From positions 1 to 38,535 of the forward strand of contig JANPRD010000013.1 in the NCBI GenBank assembly GCA_024699715.1: a stretch of 38,535 nt of DNA. The letters run 5' to 3'. A program made the translations under genes and the position numbers. This DNA is from Candidatus Methanophagales archaeon (GTDB lineage: Archaea > Halobacteriota > Syntropharchaeia > Alkanophagales > Methanospirareceae). The notes beneath the pieces were generated by a model, which saw only the letters and a list, made by a program, of their open reading frames with translations, searched no databases and had not been told where the DNA came from. Shown here piece after piece: positions 1 to 8,520 of this stretch (position 1 is the stretch's first letter; the number at the start of each line of letters is the position of its first letter).

Positions 1-64
1 CATTTCTTTTACCTTCACGCAATTTCTTTGCACACTCCACGAAAAACTCCAATATCTCATACAT
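1..64 (-). CDS. Partial gene at left edge, overlapping the methyltransferase; possible restriction enzyme start
   Basis: An ATG at 64-62 on the minus strand opens a frame reading MYEILEFFVECAKKLREGKR and running off the window edge. It overlaps the last bases of the upstream methyltransferase (stop at 59-57), which is the usual arrangement of translationally coupled archaeal genes. The peptide has normal amphipathic protein character but is too short to classify. Its position directly downstream of a DNA methyltransferase makes a cognate restriction endonuclease a reasonable guess, but this is only inference. An ATG at 60 in another frame gives a less protein-like peptide. Confidence 0.45.
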   Translation of the reverse strand, partial: MYEILEFFVECAKKLREGKRN

Positions 65-923
65 TTTCTTCTAATGTTTTTTGTGAAAAACGCCTCTCCA
101 CAGGCCAAATCTTCTCTAAATTCTCCGTGAAGCGATAATAATCATAATATCGCATGATATTATCTGCTGCTCTCAAATTTGAGAGCCTCCACTTTATCAA
201 TTCCACATATTCAGGGTCTATTTCAATGCCAATAGCATTTCTTTTAAGCTGCTTTGCCACGACTAATGTCGTTCCTGTTCCAGCGAAAGGGTCAAGAATC
301 GTATCATTTGGGAGGGAAGATGCGAGGATAATGCGTAAAAGGAGGGCAATAGGTGTCTGCTGTGTATGTATTCTGTTTCCTTTTGCGTCTCTTAGTGCTT
401 CTTCGCCTGCGAAGTAGCCGGAAGTGAGCTCTCTTATATCGTCCCAGACATCCGTCACGAATATGCCGTTTTTTCTCGTGTATTTGTATTCTGGTGGCGG
501 TGGAGCGTCAACTCGCAGTTTGTTGAACACCCTCGCTCTTTCTCCTTTCACTGCGAAAGCGATAATTTGATACTGTTTTGAGAAATAAGGGTAAGGAACC
601 GCAGATGTTTTCTTCTTCCAAATAATCAAATTTTTGAAATTCCATCCCGATTCTCGCAGCGCTCTCAGCACAAATTCCGTGTTTTTCTCACGATGCATGA
701 AGTAAATAGCTCCACCTTTCACTGTAATATCGTGAATAAGCGATAGAATCTCCTCAATCCACTTCCAATATTCCCATTCAGGCATGTTATCATTGAAATA
801 TCTGTAATTCTTGCCCTGCCTGAACGGAGGGTCAAGGAATGTCAAGTGAATCCGTTTTTCTCTGTTCGCTCTCAACCATTCCACGCAATCTCCCCAAACA
901 ACCTCCACAGGCTCTCCGGGCAT
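57..923 (-). CDS. DNA adenine-N6 or cytosine-N4 methyltransferase, beta class
   Basis: This 288-residue protein has the two hallmark motifs of S-adenosylmethionine-dependent amino-methyltransferases acting on DNA. The catalytic DPPF motif lies at residues 31-34. The SAM-binding motif DPFAGTGTT lies at 211-219, followed by an acidic GIEIDPEY strand. The order catalytic motif, target-recognition region, SAM motif is that of the beta class, and the length is typical. A His-Thr-Gln-Gln-Thr-Pro segment just before the SAM motif matches motif X of such enzymes. The gene overlaps the next gene at the window edge by a few bases, so it may belong to a type II restriction-modification pair; it could also be an orphan methylase. 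The methylated sequence cannot be read from the protein. Confidence 0.9.
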   Translation of the reverse strand: MPGEPVEVVWGDCVEWLRANREKRIHLTFLDPPFRQGKNYRYFNDNMPEWEYWKWIEEILSLIHDITVKGGAIYFMHREKNTEFVLRALRESGWNFKNLIIWKKKTSAVPYPYFSKQYQIIAFAVKGERARVFNKLRVDAPPPPEYKYTRKNGIFVTDVWDDIRELTSGYFAGEEALRDAKGNRIHTQQTPIALLLRIILASSLPNDTILDPFAGTGTTLVVAKQLKRNAIGIEIDPEYVELIKWRLSNLRAADNIMRYYDYYRFTENLEKIWPVERRFSQKTLEENV

Positions 924-944
924 CCCCTTAAATCAAATTGCTTT

Positions 945-2120
945 CTACCTTTGCTTAAGTTTTCCGCTCAAAGTTTTTTCCAACCGCTCGCATGCGATTT
1001 TAATCCTATTTTCGCTCTCACAGAGGGAGAATCGGAGGAATCCTTCGCCGTATTCGCCGAATCCAACGCCGGGAGTTGCGAGAATTCCCGCTTTTTCAAG
1101 CAATAGCATCGCAAAATCCACCGAAGAGAAGCCTTTGGGAACTCTTGCCCACACATAAAAAGTTGCTTTCGGCTTCTTCGCATATATTCCTACGGTATTC
1201 AAGCATTCAACTAAAATGTCTCGCCTCCGTCGGTAAGTCTCAGTTGCGGTGCGAATGCATTCCTGCGGTCCTGTGAGAGCTGCGATTGCAGCAACTTGAA
1301 TCGCCTGAAATGTGCCTGAATCAATGTTCGTCTTCATCTTTTTCAACCCTTCAAGCACTTCCGCATTTCCGACTGCGAATCCAATACGCCAACCCGTCAT
1401 GTTGTATGTTTTAGAAAGCGAATTGAACTCTATTCCGACTTCAATCGCTCCATCAACAGCGAGAAAACTCGGTGCAAAGTAGCCGTCGTATGTTAATTCC
1501 GAATAGGGATTGTCATGAAAAACGATAATTTCATGCTCTTTTGCGAAATCAACGACCTCTCTGAAGAAATCTTCTGATGCTGTCGCAGTTGTTGGATTGT
1601 TCGGGTAATTCAGGAACAGGACTTTCGCCTTCGCAGCGACATCCTCGGGAATGCTCCACAGGTCAGGCTTGAAATCGTTCTCTTCTCGCAGCGGAACCGT
1701 GAAAGGCTTCGCTCCCGCAAGGAGCGTCGCATTTCTGTAAACGGGGTAAGCAGGGTCAGGCACGAGTGCAACATCCCCTTCGTCAAGGAATGCGAGAGCT
1801 GCGTGTGCAATCCCCTCTTTAGAGCCGATGAGCGTCAGCACTTCTCTCTCTGCGTCAAGCGAAACGCCCTTCCTGCGTTCATACCACGAAGCGACCGCCT
1901 CTCTGAAAGCGAGCATCCCCTCGTATGAAGGGTAGCGGTGGTTTCTTGGGTCTTTCAGCGCCTCGCAACACGCCTCAACGATGTGCGGTGGCGTCGGAAT
2001 GTCAGGGTCGCCGACACTTAAATCAATGATGTCTATGCCTCTCCTCGCAGCCTCCTCTTTCTTTTTGTCTAACGCAGCGAAAAGGTAAGGCGGTAATGCC
2101 TTCAGCCTGCGAGCAAGCAT
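945..2120 (-). CDS. dapL: LL-diaminopimelate aminotransferase-like PLP enzyme
   Basis: This is a 391-residue class I/II aminotransferase. The N-terminus RLKALPPYLFAALDKKKEEA, the IDLSVGDPDIPTP segment and the spacing match the archaeal/bacterial DapL family, which converts tetrahydrodipicolinate directly to LL-diaminopimelate in lysine synthesis. The PLP-binding lysine is in SLSKTYNMTGWRIG. NYPNNPTTA, with its conserved Asn, and the HDNPYSELTYDG segment, with the Asp and Tyr that contact PLP, are present. The C-terminal RFSLCESENRI carries the substrate-carboxylate arginine. Length is full and the frame is intact. Related aminotransferases with other amino-acid specificities share these motifs, so the substrate is less certain than the fold. 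The gene stands alone, divergent from the small gene at 2190. Confidence 0.85.
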   Translation of the reverse strand: MLARRLKALPPYLFAALDKKKEEAARRGIDIIDLSVGDPDIPTPPHIVEACCEALKDPRNHRYPSYEGMLAFREAVASWYERRKGVSLDAEREVLTLIGSKEGIAHAALAFLDEGDVALVPDPAYPVYRNATLLAGAKPFTVPLREENDFKPDLWSIPEDVAAKAKVLFLNYPNNPTTATASEDFFREVVDFAKEHEIIVFHDNPYSELTYDGYFAPSFLAVDGAIEVGIEFNSLSKTYNMTGWRIGFAVGNAEVLEGLKKMKTNIDSGTFQAIQVAAIAALTGPQECIRTATETYRRRRDILVECLNTVGIYAKKPKATFYVWARVPKGFSSVDFAMLLLEKAGILATPGVGFGEYGEGFLRFSLCESENRIKIACERLEKTLSGKLKQR

Positions 2121-2189
2121 AATTTAAGCGAGGCGTGAAATCTGAAAAGGATTTCTTTTCGCATGCGAAATTTTGAGAGGTGCTTGGTA

Positions 2190-2598
2190 ATGAGCGGAGA
2201 GGTTGAAAGGCTCGGCATCGATTGAATTGCAGACACGAAAGAGCGTGAGGAGAGGGGAGAGAACGAGTATTGAGAGCCTATTCTCATACGGTGAGCGGCG
2301 CAAGCAGTTTGAGCTTGAGGCGGATGTGAGGCGTTGGCGCACGAAGGTGCGTGTGAAAATCTTGCTGATGCCACCTGAGGAGGCGTTGAGTGTGCTGAAA
2401 TCGTGGCGTGAAGGGATAAAAATTGAGATTCCCAAGCTCGGCTCGCTCACAACACTCGCAGACATCACGAAAAAGCGAGGAGAGAAAACAAGTCTGAATG
2501 GCATACTCGCATCCACCGCCCGCAGAACGCCTTTCTTTGCGGAAGAGAGCGTGAGCGCAGGCGAGAGCGTTCTATGCCATCTTGAAATCATCCATTGA
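2190..2598 (+). CDS. Unrecognised small protein, possibly with a +1 frameshift after the start
   Basis: The main reading frame opens at a TTG at 2203 and gives 131 residues with ordinary globular composition. It includes an amphipathic stretch (SVLKSWREGIKIEIPKLGS) and no cysteine cluster or membrane segment. I do not recognise the family. A better start may be ATG at 2190, which has a good Shine-Dalgarno sequence GAGAGGTG at 2175-2182 seven bases upstream. That frame reads MSGEVERLGID and then stops at TGA. Skipping one T near 2223 would join it to the long frame and give about 135 residues. The opposite strand is also open over this stretch, but its frame has no ribosome site and looks like a shadow. 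The gene is divergent from the dapL-like gene. Confidence 0.5.
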
Positions 2599-2820
2599 TT
2601 GAGACAAAAAGTCAAAAGAGGCATCCGTCTCTCCCATCAAGCAGGAAGTCCCTCACCGACGACTTAATGTGAGCAGGCTCTCACTCATCCACTCGCTCCC
2701 TTCTCTTCATCCTTTCCCTTTTCCTCCCCCTCCTCTTTCCTCCTCCCTCTCCCCACCCGCTCACTTCCTATCTACTCACTTCCCACCCACTCATCCACTC
2801 ATTCCTCGCCTCTTCTCCCC
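2599..2820. other. Gene-free spacer with pyrimidine-rich tract
   Basis: No gene is supported here. From about 2675 to 2820 the plus strand is almost entirely C and T, with repeated CTCACTCAT, CCACTC and TTCCT words. It lies between the convergent ends of the 2190-2598 gene and the ferredoxin-MvhD gene. Similar tracts sit at many gene borders in this window. Confidence 0.7.
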
Positions 2821-3996
2821 TCACATCTTCTCCAATTCGCTCAAAAATCCTCTCAACTCCTCGTTGAATCTACCAATATACTTAGGTGAAGAGAAGCAGA
2901 TGCGCACTCTTTTCTCAAGATTCATCTGCGAAAGCACTTCTTTCAACCTTTCCATCGTGAAATAAATAGCGGCTTTGCTCCCTTCGTCCAGCTTACACTC
3001 TTCTTCCGGGCATGCAACAATCAAAACACCCTTTATTCCCTCGTAAATCGCCTGAATCACATGCAGAACATCTACTCTGCCAGAGCAAGGCATCGGAATG
3101 ACCTCAACACCTTCAGGCAGCTCTTCGCCGTCAATGTGGCTGAACTCGCACCACTGACAGCAGAAAACGAGCAGTTTCGTCTTTCCTTCAGAAGCAATCT
3201 CGTGAATTCTCGCTGAAATCCTGTCAAACTCCCAGCCTTTGAGGTCAACAGCATGCGCAGGACACACTGCAGCGCAAATTCCGCAACCCTTGCACTTCTC
3301 CAAGTCAAATTCCGCAACAGGTCCCGGCGGAACCACACGAGCAGCACCCGTCGGGCAGAACGCCTGACACTCCGCACATCCCAAGCACTTGTAAGGCTTA
3401 AATACGACCTTTAAGACATCACGACGCAACTGAACAGCATCCTTTGGAATTCCGAATGCACTGAAAATCTGCTGAATCATACGAACTTTCTTCGTTAACG
3501 CCTCGCTACCTCGCACAAATCTGCAGAAATCTTCCTCACATGGCATCAAAATGACCTTCTTATTCCTCATAACGACGGCATCAATGATGAATTCCGCCCT
3601 CAAACGACCTGCACAGGGCAGTAGCAGTGCGAAGTATTTTCTGAAATCTTCCTCGCTGACGCCGAGACGGCGACGCAATTCATCGTAAGAAGGCACATTC
3701 CCCCTGCATGCCGCTACAATTACTGGTGCGTCGCTCAATTCCAAATCATTTTCAAGCGATGCGAGGTCGTAGTAAATGTATTGGATGGCACTTGAGGGGC
3801 AAGTGGTGTAGCAAACCGCACACATTTGACACTTCTCAATATCCACTTCCATCCTCTCCGTATCTTCGTTGTAGTGTATTGCGTTGAACGGGCATGCCTT
3901 CTCGCACATTCGGCACCTCGCACATATCTCCGCATCCACTTCAATTCCATACTCATATCCCCAAAGTGCAGCAGATACCGCCATTTCCATATCCAT
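2821..3996 (-). CDS. Duplicated ferredoxin-MvhD (hydrogenase/heterodisulfide reductase delta-type) iron-sulfur protein
   Basis: This 391-residue cytosolic electron-transfer protein has repeated architecture. Residues 22-70 hold two [4Fe-4S] motifs (Cys 25, 28, 31, 35 and 56, 59, 62, 66). Residues 201-250 hold two more (Cys 204, 207, 210, 214 and 235, 238, 241, 245). The C-terminal part, about 272-367, is an MvhD/FlpD-type [2Fe-2S] domain with VFCCQWC, PMPCSGRVD and VACPEEEC. In methanogens this domain passes electrons between hydrogenase or formate dehydrogenase and heterodisulfide reductase HdrA. Residues 90-185 look like a second, diverged copy (AACRGN, LPCAGRL, MPCEEDFC). The protein is therefore [2 ferredoxin clusters + MvhD-like] twice. 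No hdr or mvh gene adjoins it. The partner is unknown; an HdrABC complex is the likeliest by family. Confidence 0.85.
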   Translation of the reverse strand: MDMEMAVSAALWGYEYGIEVDAEICARCRMCEKACPFNAIHYNEDTERMEVDIEKCQMCAVCYTTCPSSAIQYIYYDLASLENDLELSDAPVIVAACRGNVPSYDELRRRLGVSEEDFRKYFALLLPCAGRLRAEFIIDAVVMRNKKVILMPCEEDFCRFVRGSEALTKKVRMIQQIFSAFGIPKDAVQLRRDVLKVVFKPYKCLGCAECQAFCPTGAARVVPPGPVAEFDLEKCKGCGICAAVCPAHAVDLKGWEFDRISARIHEIASEGKTKLLVFCCQWCEFSHIDGEELPEGVEVIPMPCSGRVDVLHVIQAIYEGIKGVLIVACPEEECKLDEGSKAAIYFTMERLKEVLSQMNLEKRVRICFSSPKYIGRFNEELRGFLSELEKM

Positions 3997-4119
3997 TCCC
4001 GCACTTCATTAATAAAAATGAGCGTTTTGAATGGAATGAAGCAGAGACAGCGGAAGCAGAAGGAGCGTTGAGCGGAGCGTGTGGAGCGGGCGTGTGGTGT
4101 AGGGTGAGGTGTTGGAGCG

Positions 4120-5058
4120 TTGAAAAATGCGAAGTGCAAGAAGTGCGGAAAGCCAGCGGTGGTGAAGTTCAGAACCTACCGAATTTCGCTCTGCGAAGCG
4201 TGCTTACCCGCATTTTACGAGTCGCTTGTTGAGCGTAGCGTGAAAAGGCATCGCATTTTGCGTGAGAATGAGCGAGTTCTTGTCGCAGTTTCAGGCGGAA
4301 AGGACAGCGTAGCACTCGCAAGCACCCTCAAAAATCTCGCATCTAAGCTCAATCTCTCGCTTGAAATCATTCATATCAATCTTGGCATCGGCGAATATTC
4401 CGAGAAATCGGAAGAAGTGGTGAGGGAACTCGCAGAAATGCTTGAAATCCCGCTTCAAGTTGAGCATCTTTCCGATTTCGGCTTCACAATCCCTGCGGTT
4501 AGAATGCGAAAGGTCTGCTCCGCATGCGGAACTGCGAAGAGGTATTTAATGAACAGATATGCTCGCTTGCACCGTTTTGATGTCGTTGCCACAGGACACA
4601 CCTGCGATGACTTCGCAGCATTTGCGTTGAAAAATATTGCGGGTGGGAATTTGGAGTGGCTTCTGAAGTTTCAGCCGAGAGCGGAGAGCTTCGCAGAAGG
4701 CGTTGTCACGAAGGTTCGCCCACTCTTTGAGCGGACAGAGGAGGAGAACTTGCTCTATGTTAAAGCGAAGAAGTTGCCATTTCTTGCGGATAAATGCCCT
4801 TTCTCACCACCGAAGGACGAATGGAAGGAGATTGTCCGTGAAATAGAGCGGAAGAAGGCGGGATTCATGCGGAATTTTGTGAGAGGAATTGCGAAAATCG
4901 CAGCGGAGTCGGGTGAAAGCGTTGCTTCAGTGAAATACTGCAAGATTTGTGGTGAAATCGCCTCTTCAGATGTCTGTGCGTTTTGCAAGTTGAGGCTTCG
5001 TAGCGTCGTAGCGGGGAGTGAGAATGAGATGCGGAGGTGCACTGGTTATTTCATGTGA
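4120..5058 (+). CDS. ttuA: tRNA 2-thiouridine synthetase, TtuA/NcsA (NcS6) type
   Basis: This 312-residue PP-loop ATPase would thiolate uridines in tRNA by adenylating the base and transferring sulfur. A zinc finger is formed by Cys 6, 9, 25 and 28. The PP-loop SGGKDS is at 58-63. The catalytic/iron-sulfur cysteines are in KVCSACGTAKR and DKCPFS, the pattern of the [4Fe-4S]-dependent TtuA group. A second zinc finger (CKIC...CAFC) closes the protein. The start is a TTG at 4120, giving MKNAKCKKCG at the expected N-terminus. The gene is divergent from the ferredoxin-MvhD gene and is followed 16 bases later by a thioredoxin reductase gene, probably in one transcript. All signature residues are present. 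Confidence 0.9.
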   Translation: MKNAKCKKCGKPAVVKFRTYRISLCEACLPAFYESLVERSVKRHRILRENERVLVAVSGGKDSVALASTLKNLASKLNLSLEIIHINLGIGEYSEKSEEVVRELAEMLEIPLQVEHLSDFGFTIPAVRMRKVCSACGTAKRYLMNRYARLHRFDVVATGHTCDDFAAFALKNIAGGNLEWLLKFQPRAESFAEGVVTKVRPLFERTEEENLLYVKAKKLPFLADKCPFSPPKDEWKEIVREIERKKAGFMRNFVRGIAKIAAESGESVASVKYCKICGEIASSDVCAFCKLRLRSVVAGSENEMRRCTGYFM

Positions 5059-5074
5059 GGTGAAAATAAATGAC

Positions 5075-5975
5075 ATGACTTACGACCTTACTGTGGTGGG
5101 AGGAGGTCCCGCAGGACTCTCTGCAGCGATATATGCGGTGCGTAGCGGTTTGAACACGCTTTTGATTGAGAAAGGACTCTGCGGAGGTCTTTTGAATGAG
5201 ATTCCGCAAATAGAGAACTACCCTGCATTTAAAAGCATCAGTGGCATGGAACTCGCATCAAAACTGAAGGAGCATGCATCCGAGTATGCTGAAATTAGGG
5301 AGTTAGAAGAGGTATTGAGCATCATGCGAAAAGGAGAGAATTTCGTCGTCAAAACGGAGAAAGGAGAATACGAAACGAGGGCTGTCGCTCTCTGCACAGG
5401 CTCTCGGAAGCGGAAGCTCGGCGTTGAGGGCGAAGAAAAGTTCTTGGGTAAAGGCGTCTCCTACTGTGCGACATGCGACGGCTTCTTCTTCAAGAACAAG
5501 CGTGTGCTTGTCGTTGGTGGGGGTAATTCCGCAGTAACCGAAGCACTATTTCTCAAAAATATCGGATGCAATGTAACACTTGTGCATCGTAGAGACACAT
5601 TAAGGGCTGAAAAATACCTTCAAATGAGGCTTCTAAAGGAAATTCCTGTGCGATGGAATGCAGAAGTCCGTCGTATTGAAGGAGAAGAGCGTGTGCAAAG
5701 GGTCGTAATTTATGACAAGAAGCGTCAGCGGGAGGAAGAAGTAGAATGCGATGCGGTTTTCATTGCGATAGGCGAAGAGCCGAACAGCGAGCTTGCCTCT
5801 CAACTGGGAGTCGCCCTTGACCCCGAACAAATACATAATTACGGACAAGCACCAAAGGACGAATGTTCAGCGTGTTTACGCCGCTGGGGATGTCGCTGGC
5901 GGTCTTCGTCAGGTTGTTGTTGCTTGTGCTGAGGGTGCAGTCGCCGCAATCTCCGCTTACAACGACTTGCTCTAA
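5075..5975 (+). pseudogene. trxB: Thioredoxin reductase (TrxB), interrupted by a +1 frameshift
   Basis: The flavoenzyme reduces thioredoxin with NAD(P)H. The ATG at 5075, preceded by GAGGTGA, gives MTYDLTVVGGGPAGLSAA with the FAD Rossmann motif. The redox-active pair is in SYCATCDG, and VVGGGNSAVTEAL is the nucleotide-binding fold. The first frame reads correctly to GVALDP. The last ~50 residues (NKYIITD through [11 protein letters not shown] to [10 protein letters not shown]) are in the next frame. Removing one C from CCCC at 5821-5824 restores a normal ~299-residue enzyme. Without the repair, translation would continue in the wrong frame to 5932. All catalytic motifs survive, so this is either a very recent mutation or a homopolymer error. 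The gene sits directly downstream of ttuA. Confidence 0.85.
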
Positions 5976-6045
5976 TTTGAGAACATTTTGAGAAAAAATT
6001 TCAGTATTCTTCATATTTTTATGCATTCGTTACGCATGAATTCTG

Positions 6046-6744
6046 ATGCGTTCAACACATGCACAGGTGAGCATAGATTTCATGATTGCAATCACCATAC
6101 TTTCATTCGGAATAGTGCTTATTATAACGCAAATACCCATGCTCTTCGCTCCTTTCCACACAATTTCAACTGATATTCACGCAGTCGCTTACAGAACAAG
6201 CATGATTCTTGCCGAAGATGCGGGTATTTATTGCGAGAATGAGAGCATTACTTCCGCTTGGGAGACCGCAGGCGAGCCTGAAAACCGCTCCAGAAACTTC
6301 TCCTTTTACAGAGACAAGATTGCAAATTACCTCTCAAATGTCAGGAGAATAGGTCTCGCAAGGAATGCACCCGTGTGGTCATCCTCAGAGGATGCGATTC
6401 CGAACAACCTTTCAAGGCGGAAAATAGAGGCGTTGCAGGATTGGTGGAATGACGACGCAAACAGAAGCATGCTTTGGGAAAAACTCGGTCTTCTCGTGTC
6501 TTACAACGGCAAGCCTGTGAATTACTCTTTCAATATTTCACTCAAAGGCTTCAACAACATGCTAATTTGGAATAACTCTGCTGGCAAACCATTACTACAA
6601 ATAGGCTATCCTATCCCAAGAGGTGCGACGGTGGAGAGAATAGAGCGAATTGTTGCGATTGACGACTGCGAAAATCTCAGTAATTACACGAGAATAGGAG
6701 ATAATGAATGCTGTGGGGTATTAGAGATATGTATTTGGCGTTAA
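6046..6744 (+). CDS. Secreted pilin-like protein with N-terminal membrane helix
   Basis: This 232-residue protein begins with a short polar head followed by QVSIDFMIAITILSFGIVLI, a single hydrophobic helix. The rest is hydrophilic, with several N-glycosylation-type Asn-X-Ser/Thr sites (NESIT, NRSRNFS, NYSFNIS, NLSNYT). The layout resembles the archaeal pilin-like proteins found beside secretion genes in haloarchaea and methanogens. It carries two Cys pairs near the C-terminus. No classic A24 peptidase site is clear. It is followed after 12 bases by a second protein of the same kind, so the two are probably co-transcribed and may form an extracellular assembly. The exact family is not certain. 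Confidence 0.7.
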   Translation: MRSTHAQVSIDFMIAITILSFGIVLIITQIPMLFAPFHTISTDIHAVAYRTSMILAEDAGIYCENESITSAWETAGEPENRSRNFSFYRDKIANYLSNVRRIGLARNAPVWSSSEDAIPNNLSRRKIEALQDWWNDDANRSMLWEKLGLLVSYNGKPVNYSFNISLKGFNNMLIWNNSAGKPLLQIGYPIPRGATVERIERIVAIDDCENLSNYTRIGDNECCGVLEICIWR

Positions 6745-6756
6745 AGTTGAGTTAAA

Positions 6757-7230
6757 ATGATGGGAAAGTATGGGAAAAGCGGGCAAATGCACACTGTTGA
6801 GGCGCTTATTGCTCTTGTTCTAATCATAGGAGCGGTGACTTTTGCCTCTCAAATGTCTCCAAAGCAAGTTTACACGGGAGGAGATGTCAAAACTCAATTG
6901 TTTCTCTACGGAAAGGACTTTCTTAACTTGCTTGACATGGAGCGTAGAAACCACACAAGCTGGCTTTACCACCAAATTAACGGAACAGTGAACGGAAGCG
7001 GGTGGGATGCCGCCGCAAACATTACAAATGAGTGGCTTAACACCTCTCTCAACGCAAAAGGAGTGTTCTGTAAGGTTGAAATTGTGAATTTAACCGCTGA
7101 TGGGATTAATGTTGTGAATTCCAACGCTTCTTTCGGAGAACCTCCAAAAGAGGCAGTCACAGTTTCAAAACTCGTGACGCTTGTCAAGCCCGTTAGAGTT
7201 TACGAGGTCAGACTCACGCTTTGGTATTAA
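6757..7230 (+). CDS. Secreted pilin-like protein, second of pair
   Basis: This 157-residue protein has a polar leader (MMGKYGKSGQMHTVEA) followed by the hydrophobic segment LIALVLIIGAVTFASQ, then an extracellular-type domain rich in Asn-X-Ser/Thr sites. The GQMHTVEALIALVLIIG pattern is typical of archaeal pilin-like surface proteins, where the acidic residue before the hydrophobic helix is the usual feature. It probably works with the preceding gene. Whether the prepilin peptidase encoded at 8521-9256 processes it cannot be judged. The start used is the first of two adjacent ATGs. Confidence 0.7.
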   Translation: MMGKYGKSGQMHTVEALIALVLIIGAVTFASQMSPKQVYTGGDVKTQLFLYGKDFLNLLDMERRNHTSWLYHQINGTVNGSGWDAAANITNEWLNTSLNAKGVFCKVEIVNLTADGINVVNSNASFGEPPKEAVTVSKLVTLVKPVRVYEVRLTLWY

Positions 7231-7261
7231 AAGAAATGGAAATGAGATATGGCGTGAGAAG

Positions 7262-8326
7262 TCAGCGAGCATGCAATATATTTCTGATAGCAATTAAGTC
7301 AATTTTTGACTGTGTTTTTATTTTTCCCCTCACCGGATCTGCAAATAATATGTTTAATTTGACCAAATATCTCTTTGAAATCTCATCAATTTCATCGTTA
7401 TCTATATGCTCTCGCTCAGCGAACATGCTTAATGCCTCAATCACTCGCTCATAATCCACATTATATTCCTCACCGTATATGCTGATTCTTTCTCCGAATT
7501 CCCTCAATATCTTGAGTCTCTGCCTTATCTCACTCTCTCTCACAGATAAAATTTCCTCAACCTTTTTCCTTTTGTCTTCAGATTTCACTATTTCAACTAA
7601 ATAAACCGGCTTTCCGCCCACATTCTCCCACACATACGCTATCTCTTCATCGCTTAAGCCTTTTCTCTTGAGAAATTCCTTCGTTTCTTCGTAATCAAAA
7701 TCGTCAACGAGCAGAAAACGGCATCTGCCGTGAAGCATCGCCTCCGCATATATTCGTTCTATGAACAAACTATCCGATGTAACCGCAAAAACATGGCAGA
7801 TATGCAGCTCCTTTGTCAAGCGAATGAAGAAGTTGAAGAGTTTGTAAATGAGCAGTTCGTCTATTTTAACATCCTTTATCACCTGCAGTTCGTCCATAAT
7901 GAGGACAGGAATGAATTTTTCCGATATTCGCTTGAAAAACATTTCAAGATATCTGAACACATTTTCAACCTCCTTGCCCTCAAAAAACCTTAAGAATGCG
8001 GATTTTGGTATTGGAATGCCTCCTACGCTGCGAGGAAGAGCATCTATTACAACTTTGAGAAATTCCCTTACTGTCCTTTCTTCTTCCTCAACCTCAAAAA
8101 GAACCTTGAGAAAATCATCCGCTTCTCTGACATAAACTCCCCTCAAATTTATGTAAAATACCTTGTATTTTTCGGGCAATTTCCCAATCAAATAGTTAAA
8201 CAATTCCGTTTTTCCCGAATTTATCGGCCCATAAACGAAAGTGATGATGTCTGGTCTCGTGTCAAGTATGTTCATTAACTCCTTTATTTCTTCCTCCCTG
8301 TCGTGAAAACCTATCTCTACCCTCAA
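7262..8326 (-). CDS. Archaeal STAND-type AAA ATPase
   Basis: This 354-residue protein has the layout of the Pfam archaeal ATPase family. It starts with a FHDREEEIKEL box and has Walker A GPINSGKT at residues 33-40. Walker B is PVLIMDELQVI near residue 145. The following FAVTSDS segment resembles sensor 1. The C-terminal third is likely a winged helix-like regulatory part. These proteins are common, multi-copy and often mobile in archaea; their cellular role is mostly unknown. Codon use is more AT-rich (many ATA, AGA and TTT codons) than in the flanking pilin and peptidase genes, which hints at transfer. The 3' end lies only 31 bases from the convergent gene at 7230. Confidence 0.85.
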   Translation of the reverse strand: MRVEIGFHDREEEIKELMNILDTRPDIITFVYGPINSGKTELFNYLIGKLPEKYKVFYINLRGVYVREADDFLKVLFEVEEEERTVREFLKVVIDALPRSVGGIPIPKSAFLRFFEGKEVENVFRYLEMFFKRISEKFIPVLIMDELQVIKDVKIDELLIYKLFNFFIRLTKELHICHVFAVTSDSLFIERIYAEAMLHGRCRFLLVDDFDYEETKEFLKRKGLSDEEIAYVWENVGGKPVYLVEIVKSEDKRKKVEEILSVRESEIRQRLKILREFGERISIYGEEYNVDYERVIEALSMFAEREHIDNDEIDEISKRYLVKLNILFADPVRGKIKTQSKIDLIAIRNILHAR

Positions 8327-8520
8327 GCCCCCTCTCGCCTCCTTACCCTTCTTCTTTTCTTCGCCTCTTCCTCCACGCTCTCCCTTTTCCTCCCTTCCTG
8401 CTCTCTGCTCTTCGCCCCCTTACTCTCGTTCTCCCTTTGCTTCCCCCTATTCTCTTTTTCTTTACCCCCACTTGTCATCCTCATTTTCCACTCTTACAAC
8501 ATTTTACTTTCATTTACCTC
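8327..8520. other. Pyrimidine-rich spacer
   Basis: A ~190-base spacer between the ATPase start and the prepilin peptidase stop. The plus strand is C/T-rich from 8330 to about 8480 (purine-rich on the minus strand, which is the coding strand on both sides). The part just upstream of the ATPase could hold its promoter and leader. No gene is supported here. Confidence 0.6.

Noticed and set aside
2124-2624. 166-residue frame on the minus strand
   Set aside because: It is antisense to a more protein-like plus frame, Ser/Phe/Arg-rich, and has no ribosome site.
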